A stretch of DNA of 51,655 nucleotides from Aeromonas simiae (GTDB lineage: Bacteria; Pseudomonadota; Gammaproteobacteria; Enterobacterales; Aeromonadaceae). The notes beneath the pieces were generated by a model. The model did not search any database. It was not told the origin of the DNA and saw nothing but the letters and a program-made list of their open reading frames with translations. Position numbers and translations under genes: made by a program. The stretch covers positions 1-51,655 of the forward strand of contig NZ_CDBY01000021.1 of NCBI RefSeq assembly GCF_000820125.1, written 5' to 3'. Of the stretch, positions 18,028 through 27,833 are shown in pieces. How positions within the stretch are numbered: position 1 is the first letter of the stretch; the number at the start of each line of letters is the position of its first letter.

Positions 18028-18297
18028 ATGTCCCATCGCGATGAGATTTTACGCATAGCCAACGAGCTGGCCGAACGTGGCACCACCCCGACCACCGCCA
18101 TGGTCAAGGCCCGCCTCGGCCAGGCGGTGCCCATGGCTGAGCTGCTCTCGGTGCTGGCCCACTGGAAGCAGGGCCACACCGAGCAGAGCGGCGCGCCAGA
18201 GGTGCTCCCCGCCGCCCCAGCCGACCCCATCGAGGCACGGCTTGAGCGCATCGAGGTCAAGCTCGATACCCTGATCTCCTTGCTGCAATCACGCTGA
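18028..18297 (+). CDS. Small protein with KfrA-like helix-turn-helix N-terminus
   Basis: The 89-residue protein has an N-terminal helical segment, ILRIANELAERGTTPTTAMVKARL, that looks like the KfrA-type DNA-binding domain. A flexible Pro/Ala linker (about residues 55-66) follows, then a short C-terminal helix (ARLERIEVKLDTLISLL) with a heptad-like pattern that could dimerise. This suggests a small DNA-associated protein, but no partner or target is known. The ATG at 18028 has GGAG (18018-18021) upstream; another ATG at 18016 is part of that region. It follows the fusion gene by 18 bases and precedes the DUF2310 gene by 32 bases, so it is likely in the same operon. Confidence 0.75.
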   Translation: MSHRDEILRIANELAERGTTPTTAMVKARLGQAVPMAELLSVLAHWKQGHTEQSGAPEVLPAAPADPIEARLERIEVKLDTLISLLQSR

Positions 18298-18329
18298 GGC
18301 GGCCCCGCGCCGCCCTGTACCGGAACCCT

Positions 18330-19100
18330 ATGTACCTTGTCGATCTCCTCTTCGAGTGCTTCGAAGACACCACCCTCTCACGCGCCGAGCAGGCCATCCT
18401 CGGCTACCTCGACGCCCTGCGCTACAACGGCCAGATCATCGGCCGCGAACTGCCCACCAGCATTCAAGATGGCTGGTTTAAAAGCCGGGTCGTCTGCCCC
18501 GAGCCCGACAGCCTGCACCCGCGCCATCACAGCGAGCAGGTGCAACTGGCCGAGCGCCGCCTGCATCAGGCCGGCCTGCTGGCCCCCAAGGTGGAGCTGG
18601 ACGGGCCCGATCTCTTCTCCGACAGCACAGATGCGTGCTCCCAGCCGCACTGGCAGGTGCTCTATACCAGCTTCCTGCACACCTGCTCGCCGCTGCGCTG
18701 TGGCGAGCACTTCGCCCCCATCCCGCTCTACCGCATCCCGCCGGTGGCCAATGGCGATCACAAGCAGGTGATCAAGTGGCAGGAGGATTGGGAGGCGTGC
18801 GATCAGTTGCAGATGAACGGCTCCATCGCCGAGCACGCGGCGCTGCACGAGATGAGCGAGGTGGGCAGCCGGCTGTTTCGCCGTGGCTGGGATCTGTGCA
18901 AGCGCATCGAGTTCCTGACGAAGACCCCCACCTACTACTACCTGTACCGGGTCGGCGGCAACCGCGAGGAGGAGCAGCGCCGTCCCTGCCCCCAGTGTGG
19001 TGGTGACTGGCGCCTGGCCGAGCCGCTGCACGAGATCTTCGATTTCAAATGCGATGCCTGCCGGCTGGTCTCCAATCTCTCATGGGACTTCAAGGAGTAA
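18330..19100 (+). CDS. DUF2310 zinc-ribbon protein
   Basis: The 256-residue protein matches my memory of the DUF2310 family, described as zinc-ribbon proteins that may bind nucleic acid. The C-terminus holds CPQCGG followed about 25 residues later by CDAC (about residues 223-248), a four-cysteine zinc ribbon. The body contains paired histidines and a family-like HWQVLYTSFLHTCSPLRCG segment. No signal peptide or membrane segment is seen, so it is cytoplasmic. It is the last gene of the rightward run beginning with DUF3549. Function is unknown; the zinc ribbon is the only part that can be read directly. Confidence 0.8.
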   Translation: MYLVDLLFECFEDTTLSRAEQAILGYLDALRYNGQIIGRELPTSIQDGWFKSRVVCPEPDSLHPRHHSEQVQLAERRLHQAGLLAPKVELDGPDLFSDSTDACSQPHWQVLYTSFLHTCSPLRCGEHFAPIPLYRIPPVANGDHKQVIKWQEDWEACDQLQMNGSIAEHAALHEMSEVGSRLFRRGWDLCKRIEFLTKTPTYYYLYRVGGNREEEQRRPCPQCGGDWRLAEPLHEIFDFKCDACRLVSNLSWDFKE

Positions 19101-19157
19101 GCCGGCGCTGGCCGTAATCGCCTTGCCCATGGCGCAATGACCACAGCAGGAGCCCAG

Positions 19158-20051
19158 ATGAACCACCCCCTCCCCGCCTCCCGCCGCGCCACCCTGATCG
19201 GCATGGGCGCCGTCCTGATGTGGAGCGCCTCGGTCGGCCTGTTTCGCAGCATCGCCGAGCTGTTCGGCGCCGCCGGTGGCGCGGCGCTGGTCTTTACCAC
19301 CAGCGCCCTGCTCGCCACCCTGGCCCTGGGGTGGCCGCGCCTGCGCGCCATTCCCCTCCCCTATCTGCTGCTCGGTGGCACCCTGTTTGTCGCCTATGAG
19401 GTCGCACTGGCGCTGGCCCTCGGCTGGGCCCATGACCGCCCCCAGGCGCTGGAGCTGGGGATGATCAACTACCTCTGGCCGAGCCTGACTGTGCTGCTGG
19501 CCGTGCTGACCCGCCAGCAGCGAGGCTCACGCCTGTTGCTGCCGGGGTTGGCACTCTGCCTGATGGGGATCGTCTGGGTCATGAAGGGGGAACGCGCCTG
19601 GTCACCGGCGCTGCTGTGGCACAACCTGCTGCAAAATCCGTCCGCCTACCTGCTGGCCGGCGCGGCCGCCCTGCTGTGGGCCTGCTACTCGCTGGTGACC
19701 CGGCGCTGGGGCAGCCGCGAGCCGGTGATCCCGCTGTTTCTGGCGATCACCGCTGCCCTGCTGTGGGGCCACTATCTTGGCAGTGACGAGCCGCCCCTGC
19801 CGCTGCATCTGCCGGGGCTGGGCCAGGTGCTGCTGCTTGGCGGCCTCACCGCCGCGGCCTACTCCTGCTGGAACCACGGGGTGCTGGCTGGCAACCTAAC
19901 CCAGCTCGCCGCCTTTTCCTATTTCACGCCGGTGCTCTCGATGGCGCTGGCCAGTCTCTGGCTCGGGGTGGCGCCGGGGGGCGGCTTTTTCGCCGGCGTG
20001 ACCATGGTGACCGCCGGCTCGCTGCTGTGCTGGTGGGCGACCCGGCGCTAA
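19158..20051 (+). CDS. yddG: Aromatic amino acid exporter YddG (DMT superfamily)
   Basis: The 297-residue membrane protein has two EamA repeats and about ten membrane helices. It closely follows E. coli YddG: ATLIGMGAVLMWSASVGLFR at the start, LELGMINYLWPSLTVL in the middle, and SYFTPVLSMALASLWLG and [11 protein letters not shown] at the end (E. coli ends GGSLLCWLATRR). YddG exports aromatic amino acids and related compounds through the inner membrane. The ATG at 19158 follows GGAG at 19149-19152; an earlier in-frame ATG at 19137 lacks a good site. Its stop overlaps the stop of convergent syd. Confidence 0.9.
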   Translation: MNHPLPASRRATLIGMGAVLMWSASVGLFRSIAELFGAAGGAALVFTTSALLATLALGWPRLRAIPLPYLLLGGTLFVAYEVALALALGWAHDRPQALELGMINYLWPSLTVLLAVLTRQQRGSRLLLPGLALCLMGIVWVMKGERAWSPALLWHNLLQNPSAYLLAGAAALLWACYSLVTRRWGSREPVIPLFLAITAALLWGHYLGSDEPPLPLHLPGLGQVLLLGGLTAAAYSCWNHGVLAGNLTQLAAFSYFTPVLSMALASLWLGVAPGGGFFAGVTMVTAGSLLCWWATRR

Positions 20052-20587
20052 GGCACGAGCCGGTCGAGGAAGGTGGCCAGATCCGGGCTAAGCTGGGTGC
20101 GCCGCCCGCTGTCGAGGCGCTCGAACCACACGGCGCCGCTCTCGTTGTCAAGGCTGATGAGCCCCATCTCATCGCGGCAACCGGCTAAAAACAGGGTCGG
20201 TGTGCGCTTGAGTTTGCGCAGCATTAACAGGTGACCGATGAGGTTTTCCTTGAGTAAATCCATGTCCTGCGCGTTCCAGGGCTGGATCAAGGAGAGTGTC
20301 ATCCCCTTGTACCAGAGGGTGAGCGGACGGCTGAACCAGTGGCCATAGAAGGCCTTGGCCGCCGGGTGCAGCGTGAGCTCAAGCGCCTCCTCGAGGGCCG
20401 TGAAATCCTCCGGCTCCTCGCGGGCAAAGGGGCGCCAGGCCACCATGCCGGCGTGGGGTTCCCCCAGCTCACAGGGGGAGCGCCCCCCCTCCTCCACCTC
20501 ACACAGGGGCAGGCTGCCCCGACTCTCCCCTTGCTGCTGCCAACGCGCAAATAGCCGCTCCAGCGCAGACAACACTTGATCCGCCAT
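20048..20587 (-). CDS. syd: SecY-interacting protein Syd
   Basis: Syd is a small acidic cytoplasmic protein that binds SecY and was proposed to monitor assembly of the SecYEG translocon. The 179-residue product is close to the E. coli length (181) and carries family segments such as [36 protein letters not shown] and [13 protein letters not shown]. It is divergent from queF with 54 bases between the starts, the same arrangement as in E. coli. No unusual features. Confidence 0.93.
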   Translation of the reverse strand: MADQVLSALERLFARWQQQGESRGSLPLCEVEEGGRSPCELGEPHAGMVAWRPFAREEPEDFTALEEALELTLHPAAKAFYGHWFSRPLTLWYKGMTLSLIQPWNAQDMDLLKENLIGHLLMLRKLKRTPTLFLAGCRDEMGLISLDNESGAVWFERLDSGRRTQLSPDLATFLDRLVP

Positions 20588-20641
20588 GCAAATTCACCAC
20601 AATTGCCGCCAAAGTCCGTCATTCTAAGCGACATCGACACC

Positions 20642-21490
20642 ATGACCAATCACGACCGCTACGCCGGCGCCAAGGCGCTCTCCCAACTGGCCCTCGGGCA
20701 GAAGTCCGACTACATCAGCCACTACACGCCGGGGCTGCTGCAACCGGTGCCACGCAGCCTCAACCGCGACGATCTGCAACTGGGGGAGATCTTGCCGTTC
20801 CAGGGCGAAGACATCTGGACCCTCTATGAGCTCTCCTGGCTCGACGGCAAGGGCAAGCCGGTCGTGGCGCTGGGCGAGGTGCGGGTGCCCGCCACCAGCG
20901 CCAACCTCATCGAGTCAAAATCGTTCAAGCTCTATCTCAACTCCTTCAACCAGACCCGCTGCGCGAGCATCGACGCGGTCCGGGCCTTGCTGGAGCAAGA
21001 TCTCAGCGCCTGCGCCGGCGCGCCTGTGGCGGTGACCCTGTGGCACCTGCATCAGGCCCCCGCCACCATCGCCACCCTGCCGGGGGAGTGCATCGACGAT
21101 CTCGACATCGAGATCGACGACTATCACTTCAGCGCCGACTGGCTCAGCGGCGCGGCACAAGCAGAGGAGGTGGAGGAGACCCTGCACAGCCACCTGCTCA
21201 AATCCAACTGCCTGGTCACCGCCCAGCCGGACTGGGGCTCCGTGGTGATCCACTACCGCGGCCCGCGCATCGAGCGGGAGAAGCTGCTGCGCTATCTGGT
21301 GTCGTTTCGCCAGCACAACGAGTTCCACGAGCAGTGTGTCGAGCGCATCTTCACCGATCTCAAGGCCCACTGCGGCTGCCAGCAACTCACCGTCTATGCC
21401 CGCTACACCCGTCGCGGCGGCCTCGATATCAACCCTTTTCGCAGCGATTTTGAGCGTTCACCCGCGAATATCCGATTGATTCGTCAGTAA
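20642..21490 (+). CDS. queF: NADPH-dependent 7-cyano-7-deazaguanine reductase QueF
   Basis: QueF reduces the nitrile preQ0 to preQ1 with two NADPH in the pathway to the tRNA nucleoside queuosine. The 282-residue protein has exactly the E. coli length and is the bimodular (YqgN-type) form. It shows the [16 protein letters not shown] motif with the conserved Glu and Lys, [15 protein letters not shown] with the catalytic cysteine that forms a thioimide, and the [13 protein letters not shown] segment. The ATG at 20642 matches the family start; the frame is open 22 codons upstream. Cytoplasmic housekeeping enzyme. Confidence 0.97.
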   Translation: MTNHDRYAGAKALSQLALGQKSDYISHYTPGLLQPVPRSLNRDDLQLGEILPFQGEDIWTLYELSWLDGKGKPVVALGEVRVPATSANLIESKSFKLYLNSFNQTRCASIDAVRALLEQDLSACAGAPVAVTLWHLHQAPATIATLPGECIDDLDIEIDDYHFSADWLSGAAQAEEVEETLHSHLLKSNCLVTAQPDWGSVVIHYRGPRIEREKLLRYLVSFRQHNEFHEQCVERIFTDLKAHCGCQQLTVYARYTRRGGLDINPFRSDFERSPANIRLIRQ

Positions 21491-21511
21491 TCCCTCCTCT
21501 GAACTGGACGT

Positions 21512-21548
21512 GCAAGGGGCCCCTAGATAACATGCCATGACCCCTTGC
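21512..21548. repeat. Inverted repeat before the TPR gene
   Basis: GCAAGGGG (21512-21519) and CCCCTTGC (21541-21548) are perfect 8-bp arms with a 21-base loop, ending 12 bases before the ATG at 21561. It could be a weak terminator for queF or a leader hairpin; no T run follows. Confidence 0.5.
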
Positions 21549-21560
21549 GCGCTGTAACCG

Positions 21561-23846
21561 ATGATGAACTCTCTGCTCTTTCTGGCAATGATGATCTCCT
21601 CCCTGTCGACTCCGGATCTGGAGTTGGCCCGCGAGTCGTTGCCAAACGAGTTGCTGCCGGCCCAAAGCCTGGCATTCAGTCGCCCAGATGAGTGCCTGCG
21701 CCTGACCAACGCCTTTCTCAAGCGTCTGGCAGACCACCCCTCCCAGGTGCTCGGCAACAACCAAAGTCACGCCTATCGCGAGCCGCTGCTCAACTACCGC
21801 ACCGTAGAGCAGGTCAATAGCGCCCAACTGCTCAAGGGATTTTGTCAGGCCAAGGCCGGACAGGGAGAGTCGGCCATGCGCACCTTCGCCCTGGCGCTGG
21901 AGGCGGCGCGTCAGGAGAAGCTCCCCGGCCAAGCCGCCAGTGCACTCTATCTGCAAGCGCGCCTGCTGGCTCAGGATGAGAGCCGCGCCTATCTGGCCCG
22001 CCCTCTGCTGGAGCAGCTCGACAAAGAACTCAATACGCCCCCCCTTTACCGGCATGCCTTGCAGGTCTACAGCCACCTGTTCGAAGCCTCGCTGGCCATG
22101 AGCGAGCATCGCATCGAGCAAGCCAAGCAGCAGATGACGCTGGCACAACAGGCCGCAGAGCGCAGCAGTGAGCCCCTGCGGCTGGCTTGGGTCAATGCGG
22201 TGCAAGGGGATCTCTTCTTGCTGCAAAAGCAGCCCGAGCTGGCCCTTGGCCAATACTTCGACGCCCTCAAGCGGGTGGAGGAGAGCGAAGAGCACGCCTT
22301 CCTCGGCCGGCTGACCGGCCAGATAGCGGCCCTCTACCGGCGCGAGGGGGATCTCAAGAAGGCGCTCAGCTTCGCCAGCGAATCGGCCGATCACTACCAG
22401 AATCAGGGCGATCCCCGTCCGCTCAGTGAGGCGCTGATCGAGCTGGCCCGCCTCAACCGTGAACTCGGCGACATGAACATGGCGCTGGTCTACTTCTTCA
22501 ACGCCCTCGATCTGCAAGGGGATGATCCCTCGCGCAGCGAAACCGCCCGCCTCAAGTTCGAGATAGGCAAGACCTATCTGCAAAACGGCAATCTGGTGCA
22601 GGCCCGCAACTACCTCACCGCCGCCCGTCAGGCCTACGAGTTTGGCGACAGTAAAGAGGCCCAGATAGACACCCTGCTGCTGCTCGGCGAGCTGCACCTG
22701 CGCCAGAACGAGTCAGGCATCGCCATCCTCCAGCTCGAGAATGCCCTGACCCTGGCCAACCGCATCGGCGACAGCCTGCGCCAGCGCAACACCCATCGCC
22801 TGCTGGCCACCGCCTATGAGCAGAAGGGCTACTACCAGCAGGCGCTCGACAGCTACAAGAAGTACCACCAGAGCAGCGAGCTGTCGCGCCAGCAGGAGGC
22901 AGCCCTCTATCAAGACGGTCTCACCGAGCACTATCAGCAGGTGGAGTATCAGCAGCAACTCAGCCAGCTCACCCATGAACTCAAGCAGGAGAGGAGCGAG
23001 CGCCAGCGCTACCAGTGGACCTCGGTGGTGACCGGCCTTTCGCTGGCCCTGTTCGCCTGGCTCTTCTTCACCCTCTGGATCAAACTGCGCACCGCCCGCC
23101 AGCAGAACAAGCTGCTGGGCAAGTCACTGCAACGCGAGCCGCGCAGCGGACTGCCCAACTGGCAACGCCTGCTGCAACGCACCCCAGTCGAAATCGCCAA
23201 GCGTCGCCAGAGCTCGGATCGCTGGTATCTCGGCGAGCAGGGCGACAAGGCCTTCGATGACAAGCTGCACTACCTGCTGTTCAAGGTGCCCTTCCTGGCC
23301 GACTGCCGTGAGCGCTTCGGCCATCAGGTGGCGAGCGAGCTGGAGCAGCAGTTCGGCCGCTACCTCGCCGCCGGCAATCCCCCCGATGGACGCATCTATG
23401 ACCTGCGCGAGGGGCACCTGCTCTATGTGATCCCCCAACGCCACGTCACCGACCTGCCAAAGCTGGCGGGCGAGCTGCTGGCGTGGTTGCATGACTTCCC
23501 AAGCGAGCTGCCGCTCGAGCGCCGCTGCGCCCTCGGCATCGTCAGCTACCCCTTCCTGCCCAAGGCGGCCGGTGCGGTCGATCACCAGCGCCTTTTCGAT
23601 CTCTGCTTCCTCGCCTTGGCCGGGGCATTGCAGCTGGCCGAGCGCAGCGGCGAGGCGGTCTGGCTGGAGCTGGCGGCCGTCGATTGCCAGCAGGCGGCCT
23701 TCTTCCATGGCGACGTGTGGGAGCGCTGTCTGATGGCAATTGACAAGGGACTGGTTAAAGTGAATTCTTCTCACGAAAAACAATGGGTTGAGTGGCATGA
23801 GCTGGCACGGAAGCAGCCTGCTGGAGTCGTCGACCACTCGCAATAA
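21561..23846 (+). CDS. TPR membrane protein with degenerate GGDEF domain
   Basis: The 761-residue protein has an N-terminal signal or anchor, then about 420 residues of tetratricopeptide repeats (helix pairs such as ALGQYFDALKRVEES, ALSFASESADHYQNQGD and ALDSYKKYHQSSELS). A coiled-coil stretch, a membrane segment (about 485-507) and a cytoplasmic C-terminal region follow. That region keeps the outline of a GGDEF domain (SGLPNWQRLLQ in place of TGLPNRR; LFDLCFLALAGALQLAERSG as the last helix). However, the active-site signature is replaced by REGHL (616-620), so it should not make c-di-GMP. The TPR part would face the periplasm. It is followed 26 bases later by an intact GGDEF gene, suggesting a sensor/effector pair. 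The start has no clear ribosome binding site; the second ATG is equally possible. Confidence 0.85.
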   Translation: MMNSLLFLAMMISSLSTPDLELARESLPNELLPAQSLAFSRPDECLRLTNAFLKRLADHPSQVLGNNQSHAYREPLLNYRTVEQVNSAQLLKGFCQAKAGQGESAMRTFALALEAARQEKLPGQAASALYLQARLLAQDESRAYLARPLLEQLDKELNTPPLYRHALQVYSHLFEASLAMSEHRIEQAKQQMTLAQQAAERSSEPLRLAWVNAVQGDLFLLQKQPELALGQYFDALKRVEESEEHAFLGRLTGQIAALYRREGDLKKALSFASESADHYQNQGDPRPLSEALIELARLNRELGDMNMALVYFFNALDLQGDDPSRSETARLKFEIGKTYLQNGNLVQARNYLTAARQAYEFGDSKEAQIDTLLLLGELHLRQNESGIAILQLENALTLANRIGDSLRQRNTHRLLATAYEQKGYYQQALDSYKKYHQSSELSRQQEAALYQDGLTEHYQQVEYQQQLSQLTHELKQERSERQRYQWTSVVTGLSLALFAWLFFTLWIKLRTARQQNKLLGKSLQREPRSGLPNWQRLLQRTPVEIAKRRQSSDRWYLGEQGDKAFDDKLHYLLFKVPFLADCRERFGHQVASELEQQFGRYLAAGNPPDGRIYDLREGHLLYVIPQRHVTDLPKLAGELLAWLHDFPSELPLERRCALGIVSYPFLPKAAGAVDHQRLFDLCFLALAGALQLAERSGEAVWLELAAVDCQQAAFFHGDVWERCLMAIDKGLVKVNSSHEKQWVEWHELARKQPAGVVDHSQ

Positions 23847-23872
23847 CAAAGACAGCAACAGGCGACTCTTTC

Positions 23873-25429
23873 ATGAAGGACAAGGCTCTTTCGCCATCCA
23901 GCGACGCACCGGACACGCATCCCGAGCTGGCCCAGCTTAGGGAGAGCATGGTCGCCGAACGGACCAGGGTGACGCAGTTCATCGGCAAGCTGATGCTCGC
24001 CTGCCGCGGCCATGACCGTGAGCTCGACACCAAGCTGGCCAAGCTCAAGCAGAAGATCGACATCAATCAGCCCTACACCACCCTCGATGCCGAGCTGGCG
24101 CTGATCGAGCGACTGCTGCAACACCACGGTGACTCAGTCAAGGACTCCATCGGTTCGGCTCGCAGCGCCATCCAGTACGGCGCCAGACACATCAAGCCGG
24201 TCAAGGATTTCCCGGAGCGGGCCTGTCAGGCACTGCGCGAGCATCTGCTCGCCGACGATGGCTACAGCTTTGGTGACTATCACCGCAAGGTGCTGAAACT
24301 GCTTGAGTATTACCAGCAGGCATTGAAGTTCCAGCAGTTGGGGGAACCACTGCTGCGGGAAGACGATAACCCGTCCGTCGAACTCGGCGGGCGCAGTTAT
24401 GGCAAGCTGGCTGACGAGCTGCAACGCCTCATCACCGAACTGGACTTCGCCGGCGAGGTCGGGGATCGCCTCGACATGGTGCGCCGCGAACTGCTCGGCG
24501 GTGTCACCCTCGCCAAGCTCTCCGAGCTGGCGCTGCAAGTGATTGAACTCATCATTCAGGGGACCCGCGAGGAGCGCAAAGCGTCCCAGGCCTTCCTGAT
24601 CAGCCTCAACGAGGGGCTGCACGCGGTGCATTTCAGCTTCACCGAGAGCCTCGATGAGGGGCGCACCCTGCAAGAGGAGACCAGCCGCAGCCGTCAGGCC
24701 CTCAACAAGGAGCTGCGCTCCATCGATGAGACCCTGGCCCAGGCCGACGCCCTGGAGCTGCTCAAGCAGGACATGCATCGCCACATGGATGCCATCTCCT
24801 TGCTGCTCAGCGATCGGGATGCCCTCTATCAGCGGGAGCGTCACCTCATCACCCGCCTCTCCTCCATGGAGGCCAAGCTGCGCCTGATGAAGGAGGAGAC
24901 CGCCGAGTACAAGAAGCGGCTCACCATCCAAAAGCACAAGCTGTTTCTCGACAGCCTGACCCAGGTGCACAACCGGGCGGCGCTGGAGGAGCGGCTCGAG
25001 CTCGAATACAAGCGCTGGCTGCGCTACCAGACCCCCCTGTGTCTGGCGGTGATCGACATCGACCACTTCAAGACCATCAACGACAACTACGGCCACATGG
25101 CCGGCGACAAGGCACTCAAGGTGGTGGCCAAGGCGTTGCAGCGCTCGCTGCGCGACACCGACTTCATCGCCCGCTTCGGCGGCGAGGAGTTTGTGGTGCT
25201 GCTGCCCAACATCAACCCGGAGAAGTTCCACAAGCCTCTCGACAAGTTGCGTCAGACCATCAAGAGCATCCCGTTTCGCTTCAAGGACGCCCGGGTGGAG
25301 ATCACCATCTCCATCGGCGCCACCCTGTTCAAGGAGGGCGATCAGACTACCGACGCCTTCGAGCGGGCCGATCAGGCACTCTACGGCTCCAAGCACTCGG
25401 GCCGCGATCAGGTCAACATAGTGCTGTGA
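23873..25429 (+). CDS. Cytoplasmic diguanylate cyclase with long helical N-terminus
   Basis: The 518-residue protein ends in an intact GGDEF domain: DSLTQVHNRAALEERL, IDIDHFKTINDNYGHMAGD and active-site GGEEF (436-440). The inhibitory I-site RDTD (427-430) lies five residues before the active-site motif, so it should synthesise c-di-GMP and be feedback inhibited. The first 350 residues are strongly helical and charged, with coiled-coil-like stretches (LSSMEAKLRLMKEETAEYKK before the GGDEF domain) and no membrane segment. This is a scaffold shared by a group of proteobacterial cyclases, but I cannot name its ligand. It lies 26 bases after the TPR/degenerate-GGDEF gene, so cotranscription is likely. 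Confidence 0.9.
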   Translation: MKDKALSPSSDAPDTHPELAQLRESMVAERTRVTQFIGKLMLACRGHDRELDTKLAKLKQKIDINQPYTTLDAELALIERLLQHHGDSVKDSIGSARSAIQYGARHIKPVKDFPERACQALREHLLADDGYSFGDYHRKVLKLLEYYQQALKFQQLGEPLLREDDNPSVELGGRSYGKLADELQRLITELDFAGEVGDRLDMVRRELLGGVTLAKLSELALQVIELIIQGTREERKASQAFLISLNEGLHAVHFSFTESLDEGRTLQEETSRSRQALNKELRSIDETLAQADALELLKQDMHRHMDAISLLLSDRDALYQRERHLITRLSSMEAKLRLMKEETAEYKKRLTIQKHKLFLDSLTQVHNRAALEERLELEYKRWLRYQTPLCLAVIDIDHFKTINDNYGHMAGDKALKVVAKALQRSLRDTDFIARFGGEEFVVLLPNINPEKFHKPLDKLRQTIKSIPFRFKDARVEITISIGATLFKEGDQTTDAFERADQALYGSKHSGRDQVNIVL

Positions 25430-25584
25430 CCGGGGTGCGGCAACTGGTTGAAAAACCAGCGGTCGCGCCCCGTTGCTATTCCCCTCCCCCTAGGCTTGCA
25501 TCTAGTATCTAGCGACCGGCGCCACGCCACGCCTCTCCCGCACGGAGCTGTACGCCACAATAACAATGACCCGAAGGGGGCCCT
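25430..25584 (+). other. Intergenic region with a GAAA-loop hairpin
   Basis: CTGGTT-GAAA-AACCAG (25444-25459) forms a perfect 6-bp hairpin with a GNRA loop shortly after the cyclase stop. It lacks a T run, so it is a poor intrinsic terminator. The ppnN promoter should lie in the following 120 bases, but I cannot choose one with confidence. Confidence 0.5.
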
Positions 25585-26940
25585 ATGATTACCCATATCA
25601 ATCCGGTCGGCAGCATGGATCTGCTGTCGCAGCTCGAGGTAGATCGCCTCAAGCAGACCGCCACCAGCGACATCTACCAACTGTTTCGCAACTGCTCCTT
25701 GGCCGTGCTCAACTCCGGCAGCCAGACCGACAGCTCCAAAGAGATACTGGAGCGCTACAAGAGCTTCGATATCCATGTGATCCGCCGTGAGCGCGGGGTC
25801 AAGCTGGAGCTGTTCAACGCCCCCGAGCACGCCTTCGTCGACGGCGAGATCATCCGCGGCATTCAAGAGCACCTCTTCTCGGTATTGCGCGACATCCTGT
25901 ATGTGTCGAACCAGCTCGAATCGAACCGCCAGGTCAACCTGACCAACTCCACCCACATCACCAACGTGGTGTTCTCCATCCTGCGCAACGCCAAGGCGGT
26001 GCTGCCCGGCGCTGATCCCAATCTGGTGGTGTGCTGGGGCGGCCACTCCATCAACGAGGTGGAGTACCGCTACACCCGCCAGGTGGGTAACGAGCTGGGG
26101 CTGCGCGAGCTCAACATCTGCACCGGCTGCGGCCCCGGCGCCATGGAGGGGCCGATGAAGGGAGCCGCCGTGGGCCACGCCAAGCAGCGCATCAAGAGCA
26201 GCCGTTACATCGGTCTGACCGAGCCTTCGATCATCGCCGCCGAGCCGCCCAACCCCATCGTCAACGAGCTGGTGATCCTGCCGGATATCGAGAAGCGGCT
26301 GGAGGCCTTCGTGCGCCTCGGCCACGGCATCATCGTCTTCCCTGGCGGGGTAGGTACCGCCGAGGAGCTGCTCTACCTGCTCGGCATCATGATGCACCCG
26401 GCCAACGAGCGTCAGCCCGTCCCCATCGTGCTGACCGGGCCCAAGGAGAGCGCCGACTACTTCAAGGCGATCGATGACTTCGTGCGCGCCACCCTGGGTG
26501 AGGCGGCCACCAGCCTCTATCGCATCATCATTGGCGACGCTCCCGAGGTGGCCAGGGTGATGAAAGAGGGGATGCCGAAGATCCGCGAATACCGCAAGTC
26601 GGTGGGCGATGCCTACTCCTTCAACTGGTCGCTCAAGATTGAGCCCGAGTTCCAGCTGCCGTTCGAGCCGACCCATGACAACATGGCCAGCCTCAACCTG
26701 CACCGGGATCAACCACCCCAGACCCTGGCGGCCAACCTGCGCCGCGCCTTCTCCGGTATCGTGGCGGGCAACGTGAAAGAGGCCGGCATCCGCGCCATCG
26801 AGAAGAAGGGGCCGTTCAAGATCCACGGCGACAAGGAGCTGATGCAACTGATGGATAAACTGCTGCAAAGCTTCGTCAAGCAGCAGCGCATGAAGCTGCC
26901 GGGCAGCGCCTACGTGCCCTGCTACGAGATAGTACGCTAA
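25585..26940 (+). CDS. ppnN: Pyrimidine/purine nucleotide 5'-monophosphate nucleosidase PpnN
   Basis: PpnN (formerly YgdH) hydrolyses nucleoside 5'-monophosphates to base and ribose 5-phosphate and in E. coli is stimulated by (p)ppGpp. The 451-residue protein (E. coli 454) has an N-terminal family-specific domain, a central LOG-type Rossmann domain and a C-terminal domain. The central domain contains [20 protein letters not shown] and the signature PGGVGTAEE near residues 252-260, including the catalytic glutamate. A good ATG at 25585 opens the family-like sequence [16 protein letters not shown] strong terminator follows. Confidence 0.96.
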   Translation: MITHINPVGSMDLLSQLEVDRLKQTATSDIYQLFRNCSLAVLNSGSQTDSSKEILERYKSFDIHVIRRERGVKLELFNAPEHAFVDGEIIRGIQEHLFSVLRDILYVSNQLESNRQVNLTNSTHITNVVFSILRNAKAVLPGADPNLVVCWGGHSINEVEYRYTRQVGNELGLRELNICTGCGPGAMEGPMKGAAVGHAKQRIKSSRYIGLTEPSIIAAEPPNPIVNELVILPDIEKRLEAFVRLGHGIIVFPGGVGTAEELLYLLGIMMHPANERQPVPIVLTGPKESADYFKAIDDFVRATLGEAATSLYRIIIGDAPEVARVMKEGMPKIREYRKSVGDAYSFNWSLKIEPEFQLPFEPTHDNMASLNLHRDQPPQTLAANLRRAFSGIVAGNVKEAGIRAIEKKGPFKIHGDKELMQLMDKLLQSFVKQQRMKLPGSAYVPCYEIVR

Positions 26941-26953
26941 TCACGGATGACCC

Positions 26954-26979
26954 AAAGGGGGCGCATGGCGCCCCCTTTT
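26954..26979 (+). terminator. Terminator of ppnN
   Basis: An 11-bp perfect stem (26954-26964 with 26968-26978) with a three-base loop and trailing T residues, 13 bases after the stop. Confidence 0.92.
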
Positions 26980-27014
26980 GTTACAATGGGCGGCCCGAAC
27001 CGAGCGAGCCGCCC

Positions 27015-27803
27015 ATGTCCCACCTGCTGATCATCGACGCCCTCAACCTTATCCGCCGCATCCACGCCGTGCAGGCGGGGCAATCGCTGACGCCCGAACA
27101 GGCCCTCATCGCGACCCGGGCAACCCTCATCAATACCACCCGCAAACTGCTCGCTCAGGCTGCCCCCACTCACGCCATCGCCGTGTTCGACGCCGAGGTT
27201 CGCGGTTGGCGCAAGGTGCGTTTCCCCGCCTATAAGGAGGGACGCACGCCGATGCCGACCGAGCTGCGCACCGGCCTCGAGACCTTGCAGGACGCCTTCT
27301 GGGAGCTTTCCATCGACTCCTTGCTCTCCCAGACCGACGAGGCGGACGATCTGATTGCTACCCTGGCCCGCAAGGTGGCCCATCACGGCCAGGCGGTCAC
27401 TATCATCTCCACCGACAAGGGGTTCTGCCAGCTGCTCTGCCCCGAGATCCGCATCCGCGACTACTTCAACAAGCGCTGGCTCGATCTCCCCTTCGTGCAG
27501 AGCCAGTTTGGGGTGACGTCGGCCCAGTTGGTCGATTACTGGGCGCTGACCGGCGTGTCCGGCAGCGGCATCAAGGGGGTACCGGGGATCGGCCCGAAAA
27601 GCGCCGCGGCCTTGCTGCAAGCCCATGGTTCGCTGGAAGCCATCCTCAGCAGCGAGCGTGATGACAAGGCGGTGAAGCGGGTGCATGCCCATGCCGATGA
27701 GGCGCGTCTGGCCTGCGAGCTGGTGCGGCTGCGCGATGACATTGAGCTCGGCTTCAACCTGCGCGACCTGCGTCTTCCGTTGCCGGGGGGAAAGTCAGAA
27801 TAA
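27015..27803 (+). CDS. xni: Flap endonuclease Xni (ExoIX)
   Basis: Xni is a homologue of the 5'-nuclease domain of DNA polymerase I and cuts flap structures in DNA. The 262-residue protein (E. coli 251) shows the acidic metal-binding residues in LLIIDALNLIRR, VFDAEVRGWRKVRFPAYKEGR and DEADDLIATLARK. The helix-hairpin-helix GIKGVPGIGPKSAAALL follows and holds DNA. Like other Xni proteins it seems to lack some of the metal-ligand aspartates found in Pol I, since the segment after the STDKGFCQLL motif does not show the second acidic pair. It lies between ppnN and isocitrate dehydrogenase as a single gene with a short leader. Confidence 0.93.
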   Translation: MSHLLIIDALNLIRRIHAVQAGQSLTPEQALIATRATLINTTRKLLAQAAPTHAIAVFDAEVRGWRKVRFPAYKEGRTPMPTELRTGLETLQDAFWELSIDSLLSQTDEADDLIATLARKVAHHGQAVTIISTDKGFCQLLCPEIRIRDYFNKRWLDLPFVQSQFGVTSAQLVDYWALTGVSGSGIKGVPGIGPKSAAALLQAHGSLEAILSSERDDKAVKRVHAHADEARLACELVRLRDDIELGFNLRDLRLPLPGGKSE

Positions 27804-27833
27804 TCGACGAGGATACGACCTTGGTTGTAAAGA

